Source of the DNA: Deltaproteobacteria bacterium
GTDB taxonomy: Bacteria; SAR324; NAC60-12
Reading direction: 5' to 3'
Assembly: GCA_002730365.1 (NCBI GenBank)
Contig: PBZZ01000124.1
Coordinates: 1-12,176, forward strand
DNA length: 12,176 nucleotides
Under the pieces are notes generated by a model. It did no database searches. It saw only the letters and a list, made by a program, of their open reading frames with translations, and was not told the DNA's origin. Below are positions 1 through 6,653 of the stretch, piece by piece. The translations under genes and the position numbers were made by a program. The first letter of the stretch is position 1. Each line of letters begins with the position of its first letter.

Positions 1-369
1 GAAGTGCTGATCTGCTAACTCACGAGCTTGCAGAGCCTTGTTCAGGCTGTTTTCCAGTTCTCCAAATTCATATTCCTGCATCGCCTGATCAAAGATTTTT
101 TTCCAATCACGAGCCAGTTCAACATGATCAATGGTGGCCTCTTCAGTGGCTGCAGTGTCTGGCAGTTCAGACTGTACAGATGCAGCCTGGGTTTCTGCCT
201 CATGTACTGTGGATTCAGTACGCTGAAGCGCATCCTCAACCTGCTGTAATGCATTCTGGGTCTCTGACAGAGCTTTTTCACTTTGCTCATTTTCTTGTGC
301 AATTGCCCAACTATGAGTTAGCAAATAACTGGCACAGAGCACGACAAAGGCTCGTTGGCACAGCAGCAT
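1..369 (-). CDS. Secreted coiled-coil/TPR-like protein, N-terminal part (cut by the left edge)
   Basis: An open frame starts with ATG at 369 and stays open to base 1, giving 123 residues; the C-terminus lies outside the window. A strong Shine-Dalgarno, AAGGAGG, sits five bases before the ATG and fixes the start. Residues 1-24 look like a Sec signal peptide with probable cleavage after the AIA at 22-24. Residues about 26-68 are rich in Glu, Gln and Ala with heptad-like spacing and probably form a coiled coil. Residues about 84-123 (Trp89, Tyr100, Gly103, Ala112) resemble the start of a tetratricopeptide repeat, so a TPR array may follow. I infer a periplasmic scaffold or protein-interaction role; no specific function can be given. 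It lies 67 bases downstream of lpdA on the same strand, but a terminator lies between them, so it may have its own promoter inside the lpdA 3' end. Confidence 0.75.
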   Translation of the reverse strand, partial: MLLCQRAFVVLCASYLLTHSWAIAQENEQSEKALSETQNALQQVEDALQRTESTVHEAETQAASVQSELPDTAATEEATIDHVELARDWKKIFDQAMQEYEFGELENSLNKALQARELADQHF

Positions 370-395
370 TTGGCCTCCTTGAACCGGCATTCTTT

Positions 396-426
396 AAAAA
401 AGGGGAAGACGACCAAAAGATCGTCT
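396..426 (-). terminator. Rho-independent terminator of lpdA
   Basis: Read on the minus strand, an 8-bp stem (AGACGATC / GGTCGTCT, one T-G wobble) closes a TTTT loop and is followed after TCCCC by six T residues at 401-396. It begins 11 bases after the lpdA stop codon, the expected place for an intrinsic terminator. Confidence 0.75.
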
Positions 427-436
427 GGATAATCAA

Positions 437-1840
437 TCAAATATGGATCGCTCGCTTGTCTGTGGCATCCAGTGCAGCTTCCTTGATTGCTTCTGCAAAA
501 GTTGGGTGAGCGTGGGATATTCTTGCAATATCCTCTGCGCTGCAACGATATTCAAAAGCTACAACTGCTTCTGCAATTAGGTCTGCGATCCGGGCTCCAA
601 CCATGTGGATACCGAGCACTTCATCGGTTTCCTGATCAGCAATCACTTTTACCAACCCATCAGTTTCCATCGCTGCCCGGGCACGTCCCAAGGCTTTAAA
701 TGGGAAGGAACCAATTTTGAAGCTTCGTCCGACCTCCTGCAACTCCTGCTCTGTGTAGCCGACACCTGCGGCTTCTGGCCAGGTATAGAGCACGCTGGGA
801 ATTGCCCGATAGTTCATGTGGGGGCGCTGTCCAGCAATGACTTCTGCAGCGAACACTCCCTCTTCCTCTGCTTTGTGCGCCAGCATTGCTCCACGGATGA
901 CGTCACCAATCCCATAAACTCCGGGTACGGTAGTCTGTAGCTGATCGTTGACAGGGATTCTGCCTCGCTCATCGGTTTGCAGGCCGATCTTATCGAGGCC
1001 CAAGCTGTTTGTGAAGGGTTTACGCCCGACAGCGACCAAGCAGTATTCACCTTCAAAGCTCACTTCTTCGCCCTTTTTATTCTTGGCAGTCACCACGACC
1101 TTGTCATCACTGGCAACAGCCTGCTGGACAGCATGGCTCAGGTGAAACTTGATACCTAGCTTACGCAGAATTCTCTGCATTTCCTTGCCTAGCGAGAGAT
1201 CCATAGTAGGAATCAGACGATCCACGAATTCAATCACAGCGACCTTGGTACCCATGCGAGCGTAGACAGAACCCATTTCCAAACCAATGATTCCTCCACC
1301 AATCACTAACATAGTTTCTGGGACGCTGGGCAAGGATAACGCCTCAGTAGAGGTGATAATACGTTTACTGTCGATTAGCACATTGGGCAGTGAAGAAGGC
1401 TCAGAACCAGTCGCAATGATGGTGTTTTTCGTCTGAATATTTTCTGTACTGCCATCCGCCTTGCGAACTTGAATTGTATTGGCATCCACAAAGCTGCCAT
1501 GGCCCTGATAAACCTCGATTTGATTCTTGTTCATCAAATACATCACACCATCGCAAGTCTGAGAAACCACCTCGTCTTTGCGCTTCTTCATGTTGTCCCA
1601 GTTGAGGCTCAGTCCTGAGACATCGATCCCGTGGGTCGCAAAGTGATTTTTGGCGTTGTAGTAGTGCTCGGTTGAATCGAGAAGGGCCTTGGAAGGAATG
1701 CAGCCCACGTTGAGGCAAGTTCCCCCAAGGGTGGTTGATTTTTCAATCAGGGCAGTTTTCAGTCCGAGCTGCGATGAACGAATTGCAGCGACATAGCCAC
1801 CAGGTCCTGCGCCAATCACAACGACATCAAATTGGCTCAT
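437..1840 (-). CDS. lpdA: Dihydrolipoyl dehydrogenase (E3 component)
   Basis: This 467-residue flavoprotein reoxidises the dihydrolipoyl arm of 2-oxo acid dehydrogenase complexes or the glycine cleavage system, passing electrons through FAD and a redox-active disulfide to NAD+ in the cytoplasm. The sequence shows the full set of signatures: an FAD-binding GAGPGG at residues 10-15, the disulfide motif GGTCLNVGC with Cys42 and Cys47, a second dinucleotide fold GGGIIG at 181-186, the FAD-binding GIGD near 311, and the catalytic dyad His445/Glu450 in HAHPTFAE. Length is normal for the family. GGAG lies about seven bases before the ATG. No E1, E2 or glycine-cleavage gene is adjacent, so its partner complex cannot be read from context; it probably serves complexes encoded elsewhere. 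It is bounded by terminators on both sides, which suggests a single-gene transcript. Identity is very secure; paralogue assignment is not. Confidence 0.97.
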   Translation of the reverse strand: MSQFDVVVIGAGPGGYVAAIRSSQLGLKTALIEKSTTLGGTCLNVGCIPSKALLDSTEHYYNAKNHFATHGIDVSGLSLNWDNMKKRKDEVVSQTCDGVMYLMNKNQIEVYQGHGSFVDANTIQVRKADGSTENIQTKNTIIATGSEPSSLPNVLIDSKRIITSTEALSLPSVPETMLVIGGGIIGLEMGSVYARMGTKVAVIEFVDRLIPTMDLSLGKEMQRILRKLGIKFHLSHAVQQAVASDDKVVVTAKNKKGEEVSFEGEYCLVAVGRKPFTNSLGLDKIGLQTDERGRIPVNDQLQTTVPGVYGIGDVIRGAMLAHKAEEEGVFAAEVIAGQRPHMNYRAIPSVLYTWPEAAGVGYTEQELQEVGRSFKIGSFPFKALGRARAAMETDGLVKVIADQETDEVLGIHMVGARIADLIAEAVVAFEYRCSAEDIARISHAHPTFAEAIKEAALDATDKRAIHI

Positions 1841-1872
1841 GAGTGCTCCAGAAAGTCTGAGAAAAGTGGGTG

Positions 1873-1894
1873 ACCGAACATAGCGAAGTCCGGT
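1873..1894. promoter_or_regulatory. Inverted repeat in the lpdA upstream region
   Basis: The arms ACCGAAC (1873-1879) and GTCCGGT (1888-1894) are complementary over 7 bp, with one G-T mismatch if formed in the lpdA transcript, around an 8-base spacer. It lies 33-54 bases before the lpdA start codon and after the upstream terminator, so it must be within or beside the lpdA promoter or leader. It could be an operator or a small leader hairpin. I did not find a convincing sigma-70 pair with it. Confidence 0.25.
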
Positions 1895-1919
1895 GAGTAA
1901 AGTTTGTAGATGATGAGGG

Positions 1920-1969
1920 AAAAACTAGGCGGACTGGATTGATGTTGCAAACTAAAATCCCTGCCGCCT
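1920..1969 (-). terminator. Probable terminator of the nuoN-prepilin-lipoprotein-FlgT-like unit
   Basis: On the minus strand, AGGCGG (1969-1964) pairs with CCGCCT (1932-1927) and, inside a symmetric 3x3 internal loop, GGATT pairs with AATCC. A 15-base apical loop closes the structure and five T residues follow at 1924-1920 after AG. It lies about 40 bases beyond the FlgT_N-like gene's stop codon. The long loop and internal mismatch make it less than textbook. Confidence 0.55.
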
Positions 1970-2008
1970 CATTCAGAAGGAAATCGAACAAAATGAGGAT
2001 AGGGTGAG

Positions 2009-3214
2009 CTACTGGCGTACTTCCAACTGCTCTGGTGCAGCTACTTCTTCAGTGGCGGGGGCTCGAGGATTGAGGAAGACGATGCGGTTACCAGTAGCTT
2101 CTTGGGCTACCAGAGGAATATTCCTCTCTTGTAGATCACGGCGCATCTGACGTCGTAGCCGGCTTTTGTTCTCAGAAGAGAATAGCTCGATCTCAATATA
2201 GCGATTCGTGTTTTTGAGTTCGCTGAGTTGCTGGTATCCCGGAGTGTTTTCAAGATAGTCGAGGATCATATCTTCTTCCTCGATACTGTAATTTCGGAAG
2301 ACCAGCAGATAGGCGTTGCCAATATCGCCAATGCTCTGATAATAAGACAGCACTCGATCAATAGCTTCTTGAGCAGCATCTTTACCAGCCCGAGTGCCTG
2401 CCTTGCCCAGCATGTTGAACCAGTCGTAGGAACCAGGCCGGTTAGCGGAAAGTTCCTTACCATAAGTGACCACGTCAGCAATTTGTCGGCCTGTGTTCGC
2501 ATCATAGACACTGAGTCTCACGGTCGCCTTGGTCGCATAGAATACACCACCACGCTGATCTCGTTTGCCACCGACTAGTTCGAAGCGTACGAGGATTTCT
2601 GCCTGCTGGTCCAAAGCTAGGGCAATCAGGTTGTCTACTGGGCGATCTACCAATGCAGCTTGTTCAATCGTCCGGTAAATCTCTTCCATCGCCTGCTCAT
2701 TGAAAACACGAAAGCCCATGCGGTTGAATTCATCCCGAATCACAGACGAGGTTGTGCTAACAGGCCCAATGTCGCGGGGTAAAGCATTCGGATCGGTTGG
2801 CGCATACACGATCATCACTCGCTTGTTGCCCATCTTCTGGTGCAACACCCGGAGTGCCGTCAGAGTATCGACAATTCGGCTGTCCTGGACATCTGCTCGG
2901 ATCACTACCTCGTAGGCGGACCCTCCACTGGAGCGCCCTTCACGCAAGACTTGAAATTCCCTGATGAATCCTTGACTAGCACTGAAGATTTCATCACGGA
3001 TGACCTCAAAATTCTGGGTCAGCGTTGTCGCATCAACATAGGCTCCAACACCCTGCTCAACAGCCTCACGCTGTGCGTTTTTCAAGGCTTGAGTCCGCGC
3101 ACCACCAATATTTTCGTCATAGATCGTTGCCACTCCAGTCACTGTGATTTCGCGTGCCAATGCCGTAAAATTCGTACATAGAGTCGCTATCAGTAACAGG
3201 ATCAGGTAACGCAT
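2009..3214 (-). CDS. Periplasmic protein with FlgT N-terminal/LPP20-like domain
   Basis: A 401-residue exported protein. Residues 1-20 form a Sec signal peptide ending in LA before Arg21. Residues about 22-110 (ITVTGVATI..., then an Ala/Gln-rich helix at 38-58, then YEVVIRADV at 101-109) resemble the FlgT_N/LPP20 fold found in flagellar ring and envelope-assembly proteins. A middle region, about 127-290 (RVMIVYAPTDP, then ATVRLSVYDANTGRQIADV), looks like the alpha/beta domain shared by FlgT_M/CsgG-type proteins. The C-terminal 100 residues are charged and unassigned. The start is fixed by AAGGAGG five bases before the ATG. The gene follows the TPR lipoprotein by 17 bases and is last before a terminator. 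No other flagellar gene is in view, so calling it FlgT would be unsafe; the family resemblance suggests a periplasmic partner of an outer-membrane lipoprotein. Domain calls are from memory of the folds, without a profile search. Confidence 0.7.
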   Translation of the reverse strand: MRYLILLLIATLCTNFTALAREITVTGVATIYDENIGGARTQALKNAQREAVEQGVGAYVDATTLTQNFEVIRDEIFSASQGFIREFQVLREGRSSGGSAYEVVIRADVQDSRIVDTLTALRVLHQKMGNKRVMIVYAPTDPNALPRDIGPVSTTSSVIRDEFNRMGFRVFNEQAMEEIYRTIEQAALVDRPVDNLIALALDQQAEILVRFELVGGKRDQRGGVFYATKATVRLSVYDANTGRQIADVVTYGKELSANRPGSYDWFNMLGKAGTRAGKDAAQEAIDRVLSYYQSIGDIGNAYLLVFRNYSIEEEDMILDYLENTPGYQQLSELKNTNRYIEIELFSSENKSRLRRQMRRDLQERNIPLVAQEATGNRIVFLNPRAPATEEVAAPEQLEVRQ

Positions 3215-3231
3215 ATTCCTCCTTGGATGAT

Positions 3232-4677
3232 TTAATTGATTTCCAAACCAAATTCAGGATCTTCAGAAAGAAACGGTAGTTCCACTGGTTCAATACGAGC
3301 GGGCTCCATTTCCGCAGGTTGGCTAACAGGCTGAATGATAGCGCTGGCAGCACGAGGCTGCACCAAGGCATCTTCAGGTGGTGATGTAGTCCCTGCGGCT
3401 TCGATAGTATTTTCTGCTAAATTATCCAGTGGATTGTAGCTGCCAGCGGCTATTTGCATGTCGGTCCAGGCTTGCGCATACTTGATTCCTGGCTGATAGG
3501 CGTTGGCTTGTGCAAAATGATAAGCTGCCAATGGCCACCGTTGCTGCAATCGATACACAGAGCCCAAGTTGAAGTGTGCAGCCGCTAGATTCTGGCCATC
3601 TTGAGGCCGCGAGGTGCGGGCGTAGAACTTGATGATTGCGCTGTAGCGCTGAAAGTCTTGACGTTCTAGCAGGGCGATCAGCACAGGATCTATCTCTTTC
3701 AGTGAATAGGATTTTCCATACAAGCGCAATAGAGCTTTGAGCGTGTTTTGAGGTAATCTTGCCTGGCGTAATCGTGTGTAGAGTTCACTGCCGAAGGTGA
3801 AACGTTCGGATTCGCCAAAGGATACAGGCTCAAAGACGACGTAACTCCAGCCTTTCAGCGCACGGTCATAATCCCCACTTACAGCATAGCGGTTAGCCTG
3901 CAGGATTCCTGGATGCCCCAAGTCTAAGGTATCACCACTCCAAGGCAGGGGAGAGGTGCCAACCGCCAGTTCAAGAGTTCGATTTTTTTGCACAGGATTC
4001 AGTCGATCCAACATACGCTGCACAAGCAAGCGTCCAAGCCGCATCATTTCGCTGTCAGCAGGAGGCATCGCCAAAATCTCCGCTTCTCCTACGTAACTCT
4101 GCTGAAAAGAAATCTTTTCATTTCTCTGGTATAGCTCTTGTTGGCTCCCAGCGTTCAGGAAAGAGAAGTGAATCTCCAAATCCAAGGTGCGATGCATCAC
4201 CCGTTCGCTGAAGGGAATTTCTTCAAATTCAAAAGCCTGTCGGGGGATCGCGATCTCTTGACCAGGCTCCTGAATCATCACATTTCGCGATCGCAGATTA
4301 ATTCTGGTATTCCCACGTGTCTCTTCTTCATCACGGACAGAAAAAATTTCAACCTCTGCTGCAACCAGGGCGGTGTATTCGCGTTGTGTCTCGCTTACTT
4401 CATCCAAATAGTCAAAATTAGGGATTCGATAGACTTCTTGAATAAATATATCACGAAACAAACCAGCTTGGCGTCCTGTGAAACGCTCCAGTGAGAAGGC
4501 AGACGTGCGCAGTAGTGCTTCAGAATTGGGCGGATCAGAATAGTAGACAGTTTTTGCCAGACAGCCAGAGAGCAGCAGCGGTAGTGACAGGAGAAATAAA
4601 AAATTAGTCAGCGAGGTCGTCTGTGGTTTGTACCAATTGCTTGTCTTGGTTGATGGTCCAGGTGTCTTCAGTTGCAT
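3232..4677 (-). CDS. TPR-containing lipoprotein with CsgG/PelC-like N-terminal domain (start uncertain)
   Basis: From the ATG at 4677 the product is 481 residues. A hydrophobic stretch ends in the lipobox LSGC, with the lipidated Cys at residue 39, so the mature protein is membrane-anchored, probably in the outer membrane. Residues about 60-240 ([20 protein letters not shown]..., then a [12 protein letters not shown] strand) recall the nucleotide-binding-like fold of CsgG/PelC/LpoB lipoproteins. Residues about 256-277 and 365-395 ([22 protein letters not shown]) look like TPR units. The last 55 residues are Pro/Glu-rich. The frame is open back to 4812, but everything upstream of about 4604 is also prepilin coding sequence. 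In-frame ATGs at 4683 and 4677 lack a good Shine-Dalgarno, and a CTG at 4611 overlapping the prepilin stop is an alternative. The gene is almost certainly translated by coupling to the prepilin. Function is unknown; with the downstream FlgT_N-like protein it may form an envelope complex. Confidence 0.75.
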   Translation of the reverse strand: MQLKTPGPSTKTSNWYKPQTTSLTNFLFLLSLPLLLSGCLAKTVYYSDPPNSEALLRTSAFSLERFTGRQAGLFRDIFIQEVYRIPNFDYLDEVSETQREYTALVAAEVEIFSVRDEEETRGNTRINLRSRNVMIQEPGQEIAIPRQAFEFEEIPFSERVMHRTLDLEIHFSFLNAGSQQELYQRNEKISFQQSYVGEAEILAMPPADSEMMRLGRLLVQRMLDRLNPVQKNRTLELAVGTSPLPWSGDTLDLGHPGILQANRYAVSGDYDRALKGWSYVVFEPVSFGESERFTFGSELYTRLRQARLPQNTLKALLRLYGKSYSLKEIDPVLIALLERQDFQRYSAIIKFYARTSRPQDGQNLAAAHFNLGSVYRLQQRWPLAAYHFAQANAYQPGIKYAQAWTDMQIAAGSYNPLDNLAENTIEAAGTTSPPEDALVQPRAASAIIQPVSQPAEMEPARIEPVELPFLSEDPEFGLEIN

Positions 4678-5014
4678 CGTCATCCAGGTTGGCAGTTGCC
4701 GTGGCGGTGAAGTTGCTGGCGGTGGCCGTGATGCCGTAGCTATAAACGGCATCGTCCGCAATGCCGACTCCAAGAGCTGCGAAGTCATCGGTGTAGCTTC
4801 CATTACTGGCATGATAGAGCTTTTCTACCGTACGGATTGCTGCTAAATTGGTTTTGACTTCGCTTTGCTTGGCTCGTTGCAGATAGCCTTCCAGGCTGGG
4901 ATAAGCCAGGGTTGCAAGAATGCCGATAATCGCAACAACGATCATTACTTCAATCAGGCTAAATCCCTTGGGTTGATGGGCACCGTATGCAAGATATCGA
5001 CCTCTGATTGGCAT
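4604..5014 (-). CDS. Type IV pilin-like/pseudopilin prepilin
   Basis: The 136-residue product has a 17-residue basic leader ending in KG, then [22 protein letters not shown]. This is a class III prepilin signal with cleavage expected after Gly17, methylation of Phe18 and the conserved Glu at mature position +5 (Glu22). The hydrophobic helix is followed by a short globular head (SYTDDF, then [11 protein letters not shown] near the C-terminus) typical of small PilA/PilE or type II secretion pseudopilins. There are no cysteines, so the C-terminal disulfide loop of classical PilA is absent. GAGG lies six bases before the ATG and overlaps the nuoN stop codon, indicating coupled expression. Its 3' end overlaps the out-of-frame lipoprotein gene. 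No assembly ATPase, prepilin peptidase or secretin gene is nearby, so it must use machinery encoded elsewhere. Whether it is a major pilin, minor pilin or pseudopilin cannot be decided here. Confidence 0.9.
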   Translation of the reverse strand: MPIRGRYLAYGAHQPKGFSLIEVMIVVAIIGILATLAYPSLEGYLQRAKQSEVKTNLAAIRTVEKLYHASNGSYTDDFAALGVGIADDAVYSYGITATASNFTATATANLDDDATEDTWTINQDKQLVQTTDDLAD

Positions 5015-5021
5015 AGACGCC

Positions 5022-6479
5022 TCAGAGCAGAGACCTCACGGACTCGTTGATGAGTAGGAGAAAGTCATCAGGGAAGATCCCCAAGTACAGCGTAGCGAAG
5101 ACGGTCAAACCGACTCCGAAAGAAGCCAGTCGTGGTGGAGTTTCTACAACTGTAGAGGTTTCTTCGCCTGCCTTCAGATACATGCAGGCGATGACTCGCA
5201 GGTAATAGTAAACTGAAAGTGCACTGTTGAGAACCGCGACGACTGTCAGCAAAATCCAATCGGCTTCCAAGGCGGCACCGAAGATCCGTAGTTTGCCAAC
5301 AAAGCCACCCGTCAGAGGCAAGCCGATCAACGAGAGCATCATCAAGCTCATACCCAGTGCAAGCATCGGATTGGTTCGCGCATAGCCGTGCAGATCTTCG
5401 TAAGTCTCCAGAATCCGTCCACGATTGCGAATAGCCAGAATGCCAAAAGCACCAGTGCTAACCACAGCATAAGCCAGCGCGTAAAAGAGAACGCTACCAA
5501 TCGCAGCAGTTGTGCCTACAGCAATGGCTACCATCATGTACCCGGCATGTGCAATAGAAGAATAAGCCAGCATGCGCTTCACGTTTTGTTGCTGCAAGGC
5601 AACCAGATTGCCGATGGTCATCGTGAGCATGGCAAGCCAACCAAGGATCGTTTCCCAGCCCTCAACTTGCTCCAAGGGAATCCCAATCAGCAAAATTCGG
5701 ATCATGATTGCAAATCCTGCTGCTTTGGCAGCCGCAGACATGAACCCGGTGACTGGTGTTGGTGCGCCACTGTAGACATCCGGTGTCCACATGTGAAAAG
5801 GAACAATCGCTACCTTGAAACTCAGGCCGATGGTCAGCAGTGCAATACCTACAAGAGCCAGCGGAGTCTCCACAGCCCCCAGGCGTAGTTGCTGCAGCAT
5901 GTCTGGAAGGTATGTATTTCCGGTTGCGCCATAGAGCAGTGAGATGCCGTATAGCAGAAATCCAGTGGAGAAAGCGCCCAACAATAGGTACTTTAGTGCA
6001 GCCTCACCTGATTCAGGCACCTTGCGTTTCATGCCAACCAGGATGTAGCTGGAAATCGACATGATTTCGAGCCCTATGAAGATCACCAGCAACTCGAGAC
6101 TCGAAGACATCAGCATCATCCCAATCAACGCACTCAACAGCAGGATATAGTATTCACCGAAGTTCATCTCGTTTTCGGTGATGTAGTGCCGCGAGAGCAG
6201 GATGGTCATCAGTCCGATTAGCAGGTACACCAATTCCAGCAAGATCGAGTAGTTATCCGCTACCACGGTGCCGTAGAAACCTGTGTAACCGGCGCCATAC
6301 AACTGCAACTCAGCAAGCATGGTCAGTACAATTCCCCCCAATGAAACGCTGACGAGCACGTCGTTACGACGGTTGGAAGGAACAAAGAGATCTGCCAACA
6401 TCGCGACCACCAAGGTCAGAAATAGGATCAGTTCCGGAATCAGTGGTAGTAAATCGACCAGTGAGATGAAGTTGGGCAT
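5022..6479 (-). CDS. nuoN: NADH-quinone oxidoreductase subunit N
   Basis: This is a membrane proton-channel subunit of respiratory complex I, related to Mrp antiporter subunits. From the ATG at 6479 it is 485 residues, normal for NuoN. The GTG at 6578 would add 33 residues ahead of the family-typical start ([17 protein letters not shown]) and is disfavoured. About 14 hydrophobic helices run through the protein. Characteristic features are Glu138 in [14 protein letters not shown], Lys163 in the [12 protein letters not shown] segment, Lys222 in [22 protein letters not shown], Lys252 in AAAKAAGFA, the [16 protein letters not shown] helix, and Lys396 in FVGKLRIF. These charged residues form the proton path in this family. 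The usual neighbours nuoA-nuoM are absent: the gene is first in its unit, divergent from ahcY and followed by a prepilin seven bases later. The subunit looks intact, so it probably completes a complex I encoded elsewhere. The Shine-Dalgarno is weak (AGG about 13 bases upstream). Confidence 0.96.
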   Translation of the reverse strand: MPNFISLVDLLPLIPELILFLTLVVAMLADLFVPSNRRNDVLVSVSLGGIVLTMLAELQLYGAGYTGFYGTVVADNYSILLELVYLLIGLMTILLSRHYITENEMNFGEYYILLLSALIGMMLMSSSLELLVIFIGLEIMSISSYILVGMKRKVPESGEAALKYLLLGAFSTGFLLYGISLLYGATGNTYLPDMLQQLRLGAVETPLALVGIALLTIGLSFKVAIVPFHMWTPDVYSGAPTPVTGFMSAAAKAAGFAIMIRILLIGIPLEQVEGWETILGWLAMLTMTIGNLVALQQQNVKRMLAYSSIAHAGYMMVAIAVGTTAAIGSVLFYALAYAVVSTGAFGILAIRNRGRILETYEDLHGYARTNPMLALGMSLMMLSLIGLPLTGGFVGKLRIFGAALEADWILLTVVAVLNSALSVYYYLRVIACMYLKAGEETSTVVETPPRLASFGVGLTVFATLYLGIFPDDFLLLINESVRSLL

Positions 6480-6653
6480 GCGGGGCTCTACCTGGGATTG
6501 GATAGCGAACAAAAATGTGCAAAACGGCGCAAATATGTAAAGGAAGCACCGAAAAGACAAGTCACAAACTGGAATCACTCAACATTTTGCAGGCCTTGGA
6601 AAAGGCAAAATACTACTCATATTTCTGATTGAATAAATATACTAAAAATCATT
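6480..6653. promoter_or_regulatory. Divergent promoter region between nuoN and ahcY
   Basis: This 174-base AT-rich gap must hold promoters for both directions. Towards ahcY, TATACT at 6638-6643 is a good -10 match but has no clear -35; initiation there would give an almost leaderless mRNA. An alternative is TTGGAA (6596-6601), 16 bases, CATATT (6618-6623). Towards nuoN, TTGTCT, 17 bases, CATATT on the minus strand (about 6562-6534) is a weak candidate. All are eye-matched only. Confidence 0.35.
6584..6611. promoter_or_regulatory. Perfect 7-bp inverted repeat in the nuoN-ahcY gap, candidate operator
   Basis: ATTTTGC at 6584-6590 and GCAAAAT at 6605-6611 are exact reverse complements separated by 14 bases. 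A second nested repeat, GCCTT (6593-6597) and AAGGC (6602-6606), surrounds GGAA and shares the same symmetry region. The dyad overlaps a possible -35 for ahcY. Neither arm follows a gene that would need a terminator, so a regulator-binding site is the simplest reading. I cannot assign the regulator. Confidence 0.4.

Noticed and set aside
180..509. A 109-codon plus-strand open frame
   Set aside because: It crosses the lpdA terminator and runs antisense to both lpdA and the secreted-protein gene, with no start signal.
3117..3371. A minus-strand frame bridging the lipoprotein end and the FlgT_N-like start
   Set aside because: Both flanking genes are well supported in other frames, and this one would overlap their coding and Shine-Dalgarno sequences.
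4678..4812. The N-terminal 45 codons of the longest lipoprotein frame
   Set aside because: They are Pro/Thr-rich, precede any signal peptide and are fully overlapped by well-supported prepilin codons in another frame.
5388..5888. A 166-codon plus-strand open frame
   Set aside because: It is antisense to nuoN, whose membrane-protein codon use often leaves such frames open; the protein is low in hydrophobic order and unlike any family I know.
6480..6578. A 33-residue N-terminal extension of nuoN from GTG at 6578
   Set aside because: The extension would add a Cys/Phe-rich segment not typical of NuoN and would place the start within the divergent promoter; the ATG at 6479 gives the family-normal N-terminus.
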